This document shows, piece by piece, positions 37,352 through 51,389 of a DNA stretch of 64,000 nt. The DNA is from Datnioides undecimradiatus (taxonomy: Eukaryota; Chordata; Actinopteri; Lobotiformes; Datnioididae), in NCBI GenBank assembly GCA_008933995.1, contig WARS01000013.1, positions 6,858,329 through 6,922,328 on the forward strand. Direction: 5' to 3'. Made by a program: the position numbers and the translations under genes. Numbering within the stretch: the first letter of the stretch is position 1; each line of letters begins with the position of its first letter. The notes under the pieces are model-generated. The model worked only from the letters and a program-made list of their open reading frames with translations, was not told the origin of the DNA and made no database searches.

Positions 37352-37381
<30 letters not shown>
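37352..37381. repeat. (TG)15 microsatellite
   Basis: An uninterrupted TG run. Confidence 0.95.
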
Positions 37382-37386
<5 letters not shown>

Positions 37387-37429
37387 TGACATGAACATAT
37401 AAAACAGGCCAAAATATAAGTGGTGGAAA

Positions 37430-38090
37430 ATAACTACATTAATGACACAAAAAGTCAGGTTAGCGGGAAATAATGAGGAATAAATAATGAGCTAACTGCT
37501 AAAGATCACAGAGGTCCTGTATTGATCAATCATTAGGTATTGATAAGTAAATTAATATCTGGGAATCAATTGATCATACTGACCACTTTTTACTTCAGTG
37601 GTTCCTGATAAACTCTGCAGCAGCTGGCACATAAAGGACAAAAACCTCGATTATTACTAATTACTTAAACATTAGTTACTTTTTTAGCAAGTAGTGATAC
37701 TGGGTAGTTACTAAGTAATCCCTCATTACTCACCACCATCAATTATCTTGTGTCCAGTGTCCATTGAACAACTGTATCTCTCTATTTTATAGTCTTTCAT
37801 TAGAAATTATTAGGAAAGTAAATATTAAAGGGTCATCAGTTATCATGTTGATGCTGTTGATTCTCAATTGTTTCTTAATTAAGAAGGTATTATTAACTAA
37901 TCATTGGCCACTTTGATTTTGATTTATGTGAAATTCAACAAGTAGTTTCTAATTAACTAATGGTTAATGAGCAGTTAGTTCCCCATCTGTTCCCTGGAAA
38001 CTTCTCAGAATTTGTGTCTGTTATTGGAAAGTTTTCCCACGACATTTATTTAAGTACTAGAGCTTAAACACTAGGTACGTACGGTAATTT
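37430..38090. repeat. Candidate interspersed repeat, AT-rich
   Basis: Many TAATTA/ATTAACTAA words. GAGCTAACTGCTA near 37488 is approximately the inverse of GAGCAGTTAGTTC near 37968. The block AGTTAGTTCCCCATCTGTTC with following CTTCTCAGAATTTGTGTCTG resembles a teleost repeat, but I cannot name the family. Confidence 0.3.
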
Positions 38091-38893
38091 ACTTACTTAC
38101 TTTTAACTCCAATGTCCTAATGTGACAGCAGCATGACTCAGATTGGGGTTTTCAATAAAGAAACACAATGAACTGCTTAAGATTACCATTTTTTGGAAAG
38201 TGAGTGCTTATAAAGCAAGAGTCCCCTCTAAAAGTTCCAGATGGTTTTATTTAAATGTCTATTTCAGAAAAACTCAAGACTAGAGAACAAAAATCTAAAA
38301 GTACGTCCATTTTTTATTGTTGTAAGAGAGTGTTTTAGAGAGAGTGAAAGATTCTGGTTATTTCTCCCTCCACTGTAAATCAGTCACTGCAAAGTTTGTT
38401 TCATATTATTTTAATTCAGTTTGTAAGTGTTGCTGCAGCTCACAAACGTGTGTGTGAGGTTGTGTGTGCGGCTGTGTTTAAGATGGCTGTTATGTCCCCT
38501 CCTGATGTTCTTTGGCCCAGTCATTAACCTGGGATTAGCCCGGCAGAGATGGAAGTCAAGGGTCAGGGAGTAAGTGAGTCACCCTGCTGCACAGTCTGGT
38601 CTCCAAGCCCTGAATTGAAACTTAATGCTTCCCTCTTGTATTTTCGAAAGAAAAGAAAGATCCCCTAACCTCAGGGGTACACGTGTGGATGTGCAACAGT
38701 GCATCTGATGTGTTTAACTGGATAGTAAGTATTTCTTGAGGTTGTTAGCTTCTTTTTAATATTCAACATTTCTCTTGGTGACGCTCATAAGACTACATGT
38801 TTTAAAAGTGCCGGAGAATCACACAACATGCTCAAAGTTTAAAGAGAGTTGTGGCTATTCGGCCACAGTGGAGATTGTGGGAGAATAGGGGGA

Positions 38894-38906
38894 GGGGGGG
38901 GGGGGG
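38894..38906. repeat. G13 homopolymer
   Basis: Thirteen consecutive G, preceded by GGGGGA. Confidence 0.9.
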
Positions 38907-41900
38907 TACTTTGGCTGAAGCTTCTGAAGGGGGCAGAATTTGTTTTATGAGGGTAATTGATGCTTTGCTGCAGGAGAAGAGGGCAAAGCAGGCATGAAAT
39001 TGTGCAGGGGATCAGATCCGTATCGGAGCATACGGGAGAGCTGAGGGAGAACAACGGAGCCTGGCAGCCCGGGGTGGCTGGATTAGGGTGCCGCTCAGCA
39101 CTGAGGTACAGTTAAGAGCCAATTTTATTCTCTAGCAACCCAATCAGTGGAAAAGCCCTGTATCCTATTAGATTCAAGTTTAGGGTGGAGAAGCAGAGCT
39201 GCTGGAGAACAGCCATTAAGACATTCATATAGCCATCATAACAGAGAGAAGGAAAAGCAAGGTGGAGTGAAATGAGAAAATTCCAGTTATATTTTGAAGA
39301 AGCTACTTGACTCCAGTAACTTACCTTCAAGTAAACTCACCTTCTTGATGTCTTGAAACTTCATGCTAACATCCAGAGGCCCCAAAAGCACCAAAGGCTA
39401 AGAAAATGAGATCTGAGCGGGGGGGGTCAGCTGGTCATTTTACACCTGAATAACCAGCTGATCTCTCATTGTGCCTCGGTTTGCACCGTGTGAGCAGTGA
39501 GCAGGGTCATCAGGCCATTTCCCTCTGTGTATTCTTGTAGCGGTGCAGTGTTATTGTGTTTGCAGGCAGCTTGGAGCTCGGAGTTGACAAATGCATAGAG
39601 GGCACAGCTCATCAGGATTCCCGAGCTGTCCGTCTGTGAATAAGAAGAGGGAATTGGCTGTCGATCCCTAATTAATAAACTCTGCTCCTCTCCCCCCACT
39701 CTGCACACAGTTGTCTGATCAATAACCATTGTGCACTGCCTCAGATGGAAGCCATTCAGATTTATCTGCTAATATCCTGGGTGATAGCCAGAGCTAGACT
39801 GGAGATGACAGTAGGCTCAAAGCCCATTACCTCCTTATTTACTGTTTTAAATTCTGCTATAGTCACAGCCAGTTGATGTCTCTCGAGTAACAAATAGGGG
39901 AAAATCTCTTCTCTCTTCCTGGGACAAGTCAAGGACAAAGCAGATGGAAAACGTATGAGTGTCTCTCCATTTTAGCTCATTTTCTGAGAACAGACATATT
40001 TGTAAACACATGCGTATGTGTGTAGACATCAATATGTCTATGTATCAATACATTTAACATCTTATTTGCAAGTTTAAAACGCTATCTTTCTTTCCATGCA
40101 CGGCATAGATTGTATGGTGATCAAATCGCTCCCTGCTTTCTCTCTTCCAACCTGAAATCAATGCTCCATCTCCTCCAAAAATGACAACCCCATCTCAAAA
40201 CAAGCTGGTTAATTTCAAATTTCTCATCCCGTTATAAATCCTGCTGCTTTCTTCCCTTTATCTTCAGCCCAGTCAGCACCAGAGGCTGTCCACATCCTGT
40301 TCATCCGTCTGCCAGATTTGACAGTAGGACAGATATTCCCGTTATTCACAGTGATCTACGGTTGCAGAATAAAACCAGGCATACTTAGCAAAAGCGCAGG
40401 CTTGGAAACACAGACGGAAAGCCTCACATTTAAGAGCAGCACCGGGCCTGACAACAGTGTCTACTCTGGTGTCATGTAGAGAGCTTGGGAGTGGATTAAT
40501 GAGTCCTAACCTTAGCTCTCTGGCCCAGTGTTTACTTGAATTAAAAATGACTTCCTGGTTGCACCTACTGAGCACTGGGTTCATTATTCTGTACAATCTT
40601 CTTTGCTGTTTGCCACAGTGAAGAAATCCTGCACATGTTCAAACTACATATCTGTTCCTGTCTGATTACAGTGTAGTAGTTTTGTTCTGTAAATGTGGCT
40701 TCATGCATTCTAACTCCTGCTCTACCAAACTAATTTTACGCATTACAGTCAGTTTATAAACTTGTCATAAACTATGCAACCTGTGAACAACAGTTTCTAA
40801 AAAAGTTTTCTGTGGATCTGAAGAGAGCTCTCCAAACATAAAAAATGATCCTGATCATGACATGTTTACTTTGACTCGCACACCTTTGAGAAACCACAAT
40901 GCAAAATCACTGGAAGAACAAGGGGCTCCACTTCTTGTTTGTCTTCTTGTTATGTTATATTGCTACTCACCAAGGTATTGGTTAGTAGAGTGAAATCTGG
41001 GAATGAGGTAATGCTGCTAAAAAGGTCCATTAATTTAAATCAATCTGTCATGTTTTAATTAAAATACAATAAGGGCAAACAGTCAAATGACTGGTCATGC
41101 TGTCTGTGAACTGGTGGATGTATGATATGCAATAAAAAAAGAAATCCAATACTGTTCCTGCTGTTCCTGAACATGACACGATAATTTGCATGCTGCAGAT
41201 TACTGTTTAGAGTCAGTAAGAGTAAATAAGGGGTAAGTAAGGAGTCAGATGTAAGGTCATCATGTGTTACAAGTGTTTTTGTGACCATTTGTAGACTCTC
41301 TCAGACATTTGTGGGGTTCTGCACCATGAATCCATCCCCCAGGGTCAGTCTGTCAACACTGATCTCAACGTTCCACGACATCTCAGGGAGGAAATCCAGC
41401 AAAAACAACCTCAGTGTGCTCCATCATGACATTGTGCTCAAAGCACCCTGGAAACACACAAGTTTTTCTGTCTGCACCAAGATTGGTGCTTCCCCACCCG
41501 TCTGGCTCCTCTTCCTAAAGAAATTCAAAGTGGGGTTTTTGGTTATTACATGTGCAGCCCTGAAACTTGTTGATGCTCCTCCACGTAATGACTTCCTGAT
41601 TCAACATTAGCCCATATCTTGTAGTTGAGCACACACAAATTTTCCTTAACACTGACATTTTGGGTTCTTGGGTTGACCTTCAAATAAATTGGTTCAATAA
41701 TCAAACTTATTTGTTGGCTTATTTTGAACCTGATGTAATCATCTGACTACTTATTTCCCTTCAATACGACTTTGTTGTGCCACCAACTCAGCAATGGCTT
41801 TGCTGAGTAAAACTGTCATCACAAAAAATTAAATAAAGTACTTAAACCATTTCAAAATAAGCCCAAAATTATAAATTTATCTTTAATGAGCAGACTTTGA

Positions 41901-42889
41901 AAACAGACTCCATCATCATAATTACATGCACAGTCATTTCCAGGGTGGAGGATTCTTGTGAGGCTTGAGTTTCTGCGTTCATTGTAGCCTAGGACATGCT
42001 TCAGGTGGTCCAGACAGAGGAGTTTTTGATAAGCACTCTTCCTCAATCATTATTCTTGTTCAATGGAGTTGAACTGAATTATCACAACATCCGAGGAGGG
42101 ATTTGGATTCGACATGTGCCTTTGTTTATACTCTATCACCCAATTTCAGTGGCAAACTTGTTGTTAGAGCCGTCCTGCAGAGTGAGCTTTCCTTGATGTT
42201 ATCTCTGCTGATCACTTGAGGATGATTACAGAGGCTGGTCTGCAATACGACGGTGTCGGCACACAAATTCTGAGTGTTGAAGGGAGGATCGAGGCGTATG
42301 TTGAGAAATGACATGTTAGTGCCCCCAACTATCACCTTTCACATTGTTGTTGCAATGTTTGAAACTATCTGCAGGATCACAGCCTGTCAGGCCCCAGAAG
42401 ATAATTCTGCATCTGCTGACAAAGCTTTAATGTGACTTTTTGGAGAGTGTGCGATGTGTGTGTGTCGTGTATGTGGTCACTTGTGTGGGTATTTAATCAA
42501 GATATTGCAATTGGCAATAAAGTGCATATGGGGTTTACATAAACATAGTGTTCAGTTTGATGATCTGTCGTGGTTAAGAGTGCACACGTATACACACGTG
42601 TACACATGTACACAAAAACACATCCACCCACCTATCCACCCTCCCACGCACATACACATCCAAACACACACCACAGGCCCATTAATCTGCTTTTTGATTC
42701 AGGTCTTAATCTCCTGTCTGCTACTCCACTGGCAGGTCCCGCCTCCCAGTTTAGTGGTAACAAAGAGGCTGGAGATTCGTGAAGAGGCTCAGATAGGCAG
42801 CATGCATCATAAAACCTGTTTATCTCTGCTGTAACCTTGGTGTTCGTGCATGTGTGTACAGGGACAGGTGTTAAAAACATGTTGGGTTT

Positions 42890-43300
42890 CAGGTTTGGTG
42901 GTAAAATAAAATGTATGAAATGCAGGTCAGGCGCTCATTAAAACAGTACTCCACCGATTTAGTTTTACTATTACTGCATAAAATTGCTGGTCCTGTGATG
43001 GACAGCCTTTTTTTTAAAATTGCAAAATTAATGCAGCAGAACTGGTGATTTCCTCTTTAGTTTGATTCATATATGTTTCTTCTTTGTCCAAAACAGGGGC
43101 CAACAACACAATTCTGCTGTGTTGAACTTGTAGCCTTGAGTCACTAATCTTAAGTAGACACTGAGATCGGCTCTGAGTGACTCAAGTGATGTCACTTGAG
43201 TAAATTAATTAGATTTTACACAGCTTCCTATGGAACCACCACGCAGTCATACTCTCTAACACCCGTGAACTATGTCTGTGAAACGTCTCATATTGTATGC
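42890..43300. repeat. Probable decayed interspersed repeat
   Basis: AACAGTACTCCACCGATTTA and the later phrase TACACAGCTTCCTATGGAAC, with CTCTCTAACACCCGTGAACT, are words I associate with a dispersed teleost repeat. Non-coding. Confidence is limited without a repeat library search. Confidence 0.4.
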
Positions 43301-45176
43301 ATGTGCATCTTCATATTTATTTAAGATGAAACCACCACAATTTCAATTTGATCTTTCGGCTCCCGTGTAATCCTCCACTAAGTTCATCCCAGTAAAACTC
43401 ACAAGTCTGAAGAGTGGCAGTCAGAAGGACCTGGTTGCCCTGCAAAACCTCATGCCTCATCTCCACTGCGTGAGCTTTGCCAAAACCCCTGTCCCTCTCA
43501 CTGCAGCTTGTTTTCTCAGGAACGCCCCTCCAGCACTTTGCGGCCCCAGGGCAGAGTGCCCCAAGCTTCAAAACAGCTTTGACTCCATCTAGCAGCAGGA
43601 TGGGAGGATGAGCCAGAGATCCTTTTCAACTGTTTCAGTGAGCCACTCATTGATATAAACATTATGAGCCTGAGACTCTGTGGGACATTTTCACCCAAGT
43701 GTTGTATACTATACCTAGGCAAATGCAGGATTTTCTGCCATAGAATCGCGTCTTCGTCATCTGAAGTGACACAAAATTGCATTTGCAGAACAACCAATAG
43801 GACCTCATTCTTTCTGAAATGATCTTCAATTGTCCAAAGTCACCCACCATGGACCAGACTTCTAAAGCCTGAAGGCAGAGCTGAGAAGGGATTCAGAGGT
43901 CTAGTTTTCTCTTGGAACACTTGAATTAAAATATGCTAAATGGTTATTGTGGTGGAGAACAGTGGCCAAAAAAGCAAAGAGTTCTCTCTGAAACCAGAGT
44001 TTGTTTCCTTTGGGCTACTGTAAAGACCAGGTGGTACTACGTGGCAAATCTTCTGGAAGACAACTGTCTCTCTTTGTAAACGTACGGTTAGGCTCATTCT
44101 ACAGCAATGAAAAGACAATGTCTTAATTTATATATCTATTACAGACTCTTCACAACATACTTATGAATGATATATTCCACTTCTGCCAGTAGACTAATAA
44201 ATGCATCTCCTGATCAGATATTAAACAACTGATAACCTATTTTGTAGACTCGGACTGCTGCATATTGGACTTTGTAGCATTAAGCAAATGAACCAAAATG
44301 TTGATCCAAAATGTAAAAGCCTGATGATTTGCTACTAATAACCATGGAGGGATTGCCGAGGCCTGTTTACTTGTGTGCAGATGTCTTGATTACCGAGCCA
44401 TTAGATTAATAGAGATAAGCTTTACGGTGCTGCGCATAGATCCTGAATATCCCCTGCACAAATAATCAGCGCTTAGTGGTGCAAGGTTAATACAACATTT
44501 GGTCGAGGCCGGCGAAAGCTGACAGCCCAGCAGTCCAGAGGCAACTCCAGAGGTGAAAGAAGACACCCGCCATAAAAACTGCGGTGAATCATGTCTGCAG
44601 CCTCATGGGACCAGCGGACCATGTCCTGGCACTGATAGTTTGACAGATGATACATCACCATCAACTGCAAGATCTATTGTTATGACAGCAGGAAAGATGG
44701 TATCATACTGCAGCAATATCCACAATCTGACAAACACAAACTCACTGACGTGCACAGACGCACACACAAGCATACTGTAACTGCAAACTCACATAGTCTC
44801 TAGAACAAATGATAAATTCACTTTTTTTCCCCATAAAAACTGTATCCGACAGATCACAGATTAAATAAAGTTTTGTTTTCATTGTTTAAAAATACAATAA
44901 GTCACAGTCCGTGAGGCTGATTTGTATCATTATTGATGAAGTACTGCTCATGTGCCACTAGATGTCTCACTCTATGCTTGTTTTTTAGGCCACACTCTGC
45001 ACACACACAGTCACATGCAGGGTGCACATGGTGTGTTTAATATGACCAGCCCAGCCACTCTCCACATGTGTTGCAGTCTCCTCTGGGAGGACAGGAAAGC
45101 ATCTGCCTCCCTCTGTCTGTCTAACACATTTCTGGGAAAATAGCCCAAACCTGCAGCTCAGGAGGAGGGAGAGAAA

Positions 45177-45193
45177 ACACACACACACACACA
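45177..45193. repeat. Short (CA)n microsatellite
   Basis: About eight CA units. Confidence 0.85.
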
Positions 45194-48100
45194 AACACAT
45201 TTACACATACGTGTCTGGACAAAAACAATAATCATTTGTGCAAATATATGTTTGCACACTAATATAGAGAATTTGATTGGATATAATGCTACTTATCTCC
45301 ACATGCTGTTAGTGATGTAATAGTAATACAGATGACAATAACGATTTATATGCTTCTCTAAGCCCAGGATAAAATAGCCATGTAAACAAACCATAATGTG
45401 TAACCGTGGAAGACACTGCTGGCTTCATTAGGTGCTCAGAAGGAGCATCCCAATAAGAGTCCAACTCTCTGTTTCCCCTGGTTGGTTAGTTTTTCTGTTT
45501 GTAGGGTTTTGTACTTTCATTGTGCTGTGCTGTGGGGAATAGGTGCCCTTTGGACCACGGAGAACAGAATTCAAAAAGGCAATACAATGTGCACTTTTCA
45601 AACAGACACTACTGTAAATAGACACAAGCATGAGCCAGGTTCAAGTTGATATTCTTTACAATGGTGATTAACATATGTACGCATAAAATATTGTTCAGAC
45701 TAAAAAGCTGAGCTCCAACAGCATTGTGGTTTTACCAGTATAAAATGAAAACAATTCTGAATTCACAGACAGAAAAGTAACCAACAATTTTGCTAATAAG
45801 TTATTGGCCATTTGATAAACATTCAGTGGTTTCAGGCTCTCAAGAACAAGGCTCTTCAGCTTTTCTGTTTTATCTTATGAGTTGAGAATAATTGGAATTT
45901 CTATTGTTGGTCAACAAGCAATTAAGATTTTACAGTTATCGTGCATTTTCTGGCCCTACCAATCATTAGATTGATTTAACAAAAAGAGAGACTGAAAGAA
46001 AGAGAATAATCCTCCACTGTTGAAGACAGTTACTGATCACAGATCATTGTTGCCAATAGATTGTGAAGCATAGCTTTATCGCTTTTAAACTGTAACAAGC
46101 GTTTAGCATTATTTTTCACATAAACAGCGGAATGAATGATTTTGTAGTGTGAAAGGTCGTTTATAGAGATGGTGACAATCACTGTCCAGCTCAGCGGAGT
46201 TGATAGAGACCAAAGGTACATTCATCAGGTGATCCAGAAACACTACACTAACGTGATGTTTGCATCGATGTCAGCTGAATGTGTATGTAGCTAGCTGATT
46301 ATTTGCTAACACGGTAGCAGGAGCGAGTTTATAAGACATATGTCAGAGTTTTATGTCTGTTTACTCGTTTTGCAGTTCGTGTGGTCCTCTCGTCGTCGAA
46401 AATCATTTCACTGAGCTCTAGGTTAATTATGCTGAGTTGAACAGTATAAAAAACCCATGCCTCACAGCCTCACAATTGAGAAGCTTAAACAAGTTTAATT
46501 TTTAAAGATTTACTTATTTGTTTGTCAAAGAGGTTTCTGAAGATTTTCTTGCTAATTTTTTGCAAATCCATTCGTATACTAATCATTTTCACCTCACTAT
46601 TTCCTTCTATGCTTGGTGTGTGTATCTTTTGTTTGTATGTGTTTTCCTGTCGAGTATACATCTTTGTATGAAAGTCCATTTAGGAGGCAGGTGTCAGAGA
46701 TTAGGCAATAAATGATGTGGTCTGTGGCAATCAATCATTTTTGATATTAGAGAGACCAGCAACATAAAGACTAGCTATTGATAAACAAATAGACCAACAG
46801 AGATACAAATGGTGTACAGTATATAACCTATACTCTACTCTCTTTTACTATACAATACTTTACTATACTACACTGTACTTTCTAACAGTTGAATTCCTCC
46901 TCATGCAGTGTTTAGCAGATATAAACCCATTTAACAGCTCAGAGTGATGACAATGTATACCATCCCATACAAGCCAAAAGCTCCAGCTGCACAGCCTGAG
47001 AAGGTTAGCTGTTGTCATGCAAGGTGATATGATGTATTACAGGCTTTCAGTCTTGGTCCTGCCTCTCGCTGCAGGCCACCTATTTCCCCATGAATTCTCA
47101 CTCACTCTGTCTGTGGTTGTAAAATCTGCCAGTTTGAGTACAGCTGTGTGTGTTTATGTGTCTGTCAGAGTGTGACTGTCGAGAATAAGCTCCAGAATGT
47201 GTGTTATCTATTAATTCCTTCATTAAGCCCTTATCGCCAGTTTTAATGCCAATTAAGATGCGCTTTAATGTGACGGCAGGGCGGGCAAGCGACTATGCAC
47301 TTCTCACTCTATAGTGACAAGAGAAGTGGAGTAGACCACGTTCAGAAAGGACCACCCGCTCGCCTTATCAAGCCACTAAAGCGCCATAGGCCTGTTAGTG
47401 TTGCCTCTTTAACACTGACACTGTTTAATATGCTCTATATGGCGACACCTAATATTTCACTGACTGCAAGTGTCTTGAAGGCCAATTTGATGTCGGCACG
47501 CCACTGTGGAGCAGCTTGAATTTACTCCCACATCATTTTAACCTAAATTCAATCTATTTCAGATCACTTCATTCCATCTTATTTTGGAAACAAAAGCATT
47601 TGGAAAAAGAGCGGTGCAGAGGGCTGCTTGAACTGGGAAATGAGCTGAATAGCATTGCGAGGGGCAGAATTCACATGCTCTGCTGCATGGTGGAGGACAT
47701 GTGGAGGTCGCAGCTTTCTCTGAATGTGGTTGAGCAACACCCTGCTGTATTTACCCACTGGAGAAAGGCCACATATAGCGAGATAGATGCATACATGACC
47801 ACATGGCTATATACCGACAGGTGCCTCCTGTGTACCAGCCATATGGAGCAAGACAAAACTTTTGCAAATGCAGTCAGGGTCACGATGAACACTTTTGTGT
47901 GAATTATAATTAGATAGCATTGACAGATCTGCAATATGCAGAGTAAGCAGATGGCTCATGGACAGTGAGGAGAGGCGGGGGTGTTGTCGGGCGATGGACT
48001 ACAGGTCTCCAGTTATAGCAGCTGGCTGACAACTCCAGGAAGCTGTGTGTCAGCAAAGGGAGAGAAAAAGAGAGAGGGTGAAGAAGAGAGATGGACACAG

Positions 48101-48888
48101 TGTGGAAACAGGACAGACAGAAATAGAGCATTGGATTGTGGACGAGGAGTCATCTACTTAACAATAATTATTGTTTCTATCAATTAACCTGCAGATTTCT
48201 TTCTTACTTTGTCAGTAAAATGTCACAATCTCATAATAGTAAAGCATATAGTGGAATATAATGCCTATAACAGTTTCTCAGAGCCACATATGTAACGTTT
48301 AAATTACGTTTTTTGCCATCCACTAGCCCAGAAGTCAAAAATGTTTAATTTATAATCCTATGACAATGAAATCAAGAAAATCTTTACATTTCAGTCACTG
48401 GAAGAAGATAATTGTAAATTGTAATTCTTGACAAATGACTCAGATAATTGAGTTTTATGTTGATGTTCTTGTCTTTTGACTAATTGGTTTGAATAACTGA
48501 TTATTTTAGCTCTATACATGCCCATATATGCATTCATTTGCAAAAAAAGAAACTACACAAACAAGAGAACTCAAAATTATCACATGTTGTCTAAATACAG
48601 GCAGGCGCACTGGAACCTTTTGCAAGTAAGTGTTTCAGTACAATTCAGTAATAATCAGACGGGAGAATGAGTAAACAAGACTCCAAACTTGACCAGGCTA
48701 TGGACAAATTCAGTCAGTACCAAAAACATATTCAGGTTTAATACCAATTCCTATTTGAAGAATGCAAGGACAGCATTGGTGTATCTCACTGATGTGAACA
48801 TTATGTCTAAAATATGTTGAATTGACCTTGCCATGGAAATCAGAAACAGAAAATGTACTCCAGTAAGAGCTTCCTGCAGTGTGTTAAC

Positions 48889-48934
48889 TTCTCCTCTCCT
48901 CTCCTCTCCTCTCCTCTCCTCTCCTCTCCTCTCC
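48889..48934. repeat. (CTCCT)n pentanucleotide microsatellite
   Basis: About nine tandem CTCCT units, a pure polypyrimidine tract and the only pentanucleotide array seen in the window. Confidence 0.95.
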
Positions 48935-50158
48935 CTGTGTGGCGCTGATGTCTCTTTCCTCCCCTCTATTTTACACTCTCTATCCTTCTCAATCCCAGCT
49001 TTGATGTATGCATGAGGGAGGATTTCCTGAAGACCAAAGAGGCCATTACCCAGGGGCCATTAGGCCTCTAGTAGAGCATGTCAATGAGTGCTGAGTCTTG
49101 CTCTGTTTTCACATGCAGCCACTTTTCAATGTGGGTAGGGTGGGGCGGGGGTGGAGATTCTCTGGGGGAGATAAAATGTAGCTTTAAACGTATATATCTA
49201 TCGTAAATATCTGTGTTTTCATCCAAATGGCTCTGTGTGCGCGCCCCGCTGTAACATTTGATGTAGTGGTTGTTGTTGCACGTGAGGAGGTCGGGTCATT
49301 AATTGGTACTGTTGTTCTTTCATGCAGACTAAGAGCGAGGGGAGTGAGTCATCATCATCAGGATGAAACGCTCTGACATTTGAGCATGAAAGTCCCAGAG
49401 TGCCTTGCGGCCCAACATCGCTGGGTATGTTTGTATTTTACAGTAAGGGAGGTACACAGAGAACCGTGGTCTGAATGAGATGGGCCCTTTTTTGTCTGAG
49501 TGTGTGTTAATATTAGCAGAGCGTTGAGGTCATGCAGGTAACAGCAAGGCAAATAATGAGGGATGCTATATACAAATATTTATGTAAACAGGGACGTCTG
49601 TGTGTTGTTTAGATGGGATCTTTCTGTTGTGGTGAGTGGATGAAACTAAATGAGGTGATAAGCTGCGAGGTGAGCAGGGAGTAAGCTGAAAGGGACACAG
49701 AGGGAAGATAACCTTGATTGCCGGAATCACTCTGCCGATCTCTTCAGTATATCCCCATAGAGGACAAGGGCACAGCGACTCTGCCGTGTTTTTTTTTTTT
49801 TAAATGCCCTCAAAGAAAGTGTGTGGTAAATGAGTGACAGTATATCATGCTCCTGTTTTTACAGAGAGCACTTGAGAGGATCATTGAAGTTTGCTGAGAG
49901 CGTCGGGACTCTCTCTCAAGGGCAGCTGGCTCTATCATCTGCGGTGAATGCGACGCGCAGTCCTTCTCTAATCAGAAGAATAAAATCTTAGCATTCAGCA
50001 TGCTGACTAGACTAGGTTTTACAGAATGTGAAGCCTCACTTTTCTGTCCAGCGCAGCAGAACATCAGCATACAGGCCACAGAGAGAGAGACAGAGGAGGA
50101 GGTTAGGGAGGGAGAGAAAGATGGATAAGGTGGAAGAAAAGGAAGATAAGACGCCAGG

Positions 50159-50180
50159 ATGTGTGTGTGTGTGTGTGTGG
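50159..50180. repeat. (TG)n microsatellite
   Basis: About ten TG units. Confidence 0.9.
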
Positions 50181-50634
50181 GGTGCGCCTTTGCTGGTGAC
50201 TTCTCCGTGGCCTGGAGACAGCGGAAACAAGGAGTGATTAATTTTACTCCAACCTACTTGGCCTCTGTCTGGGGGAGCGGTCCCCAGAAAGTCCGATACA
50301 GAACAGCGAGGCCTGTCTCCTTCCGCTCAACTCCGCGGATCAATAACAGATTGGCAGGTCAATCTCCTTTGGAGAAATTGCACAGCCAATGAGAGGAGAC
50401 CCTGAGCAGACCGAGACCCGCCTCCTGTCTGCTTTTCTCACCATTTGGTGGACCAGCAGAGCTTGAGGTCATTGATCTGTGTGTTTTCACTGAGCAGATC
50501 CTTTAGCCGGCCTGATCGATCAGCTCTAATAAAGAGTGGATTCTCTATAAGCATCGCAGCGTGCTCAGTGAGATCCAGGGCCCCAGGGTGGCAATCACCT
50601 CTTTTATCTGCCACTCTTCTGCCAACGACCACAA

Positions 50635-50657
50635 ACACACACACACACACACACAAA
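50635..50657. repeat. (CA)n microsatellite
   Basis: About eleven CA units. Confidence 0.9.
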
Positions 50658-51389
50658 GTGTAATTTGCATTTAAGGTATTGGTGTGACGTAGTTGAGTGT
50701 GACCAGGCCATACATCAGAAATTATTGCTGAAACTGGTTGCCGATCTGCTCTTGGCCCCAGCCACTGCAGAACACCTGGAGGCATCCCATCCACCCAGAG
50801 AGACATCTCTACCCCCTGATGTGATGTTTGGACAGCTCTTTCACCCCCCGAGAACTACATATTGGTGCATTAACTCAAAAATTACATTTACATTCATTTC
50901 TCTCTCTGCAGGCTCCCGTGAGCCTGCTAAATTAAGATAAGTTTGCTCTGTATGTGTAATGTATGTTTTAAATGGAGGGAGAAAACAAGGGGTGGCTGTG
51001 AGTCAGCAGAAATGTTCAGTGTGAGTCAGCCAGCCTACATCACTCTACTAGTATCTGTTTGTTGTTATCATTAATGTCATGATGGGAAGTGTGGTACAGT
51101 AAATTAATGTGCGAGAGGTAGCCATCAATTAAGGTTATTTTTCTCCGTATAGGAAGTGATAATAAATCAAAACACGGCCGTCCTGCTTCTCCGCTACAGA
51201 TTTGTTTGTAGGGGTGGATGAGAGGGAGTCGCTTGCTCAATATGTCTCAAAAATTAGTCGCTCTGGGGAATAAAAGCAGATTTTGTTTTTCCACTTCCTG
51301 AGGAACAAGTCTGTATATTTGTTCTGACTGAACGATCTTTGACATCTATGCACATGAGCAGGGGAACGTTGCTGTAGCTCTTCATCCCT

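Larger units (their letters stand above)
33010..42859. other. Intergenic sequence, no supported gene
   Basis: Contains isolated polyA-like signals at 33714 and 33820, AT-rich repeat-like DNA at 37430-38090, CA/TG microsatellites, a G13 run, and some low-repeat blocks of balanced composition (about 35770-36000, 36560-36900, 39460-39720) that could be conserved regulatory sequence. No exon recognised. Reverse-strand open frames at 41852-42335 are discussed in the findings. Confidence 0.45.

Noticed and set aside
41281-41610. 109-codon + strand open frame
   Set aside because: No known motif or homology recalled, and no supporting splice or promoter signals.
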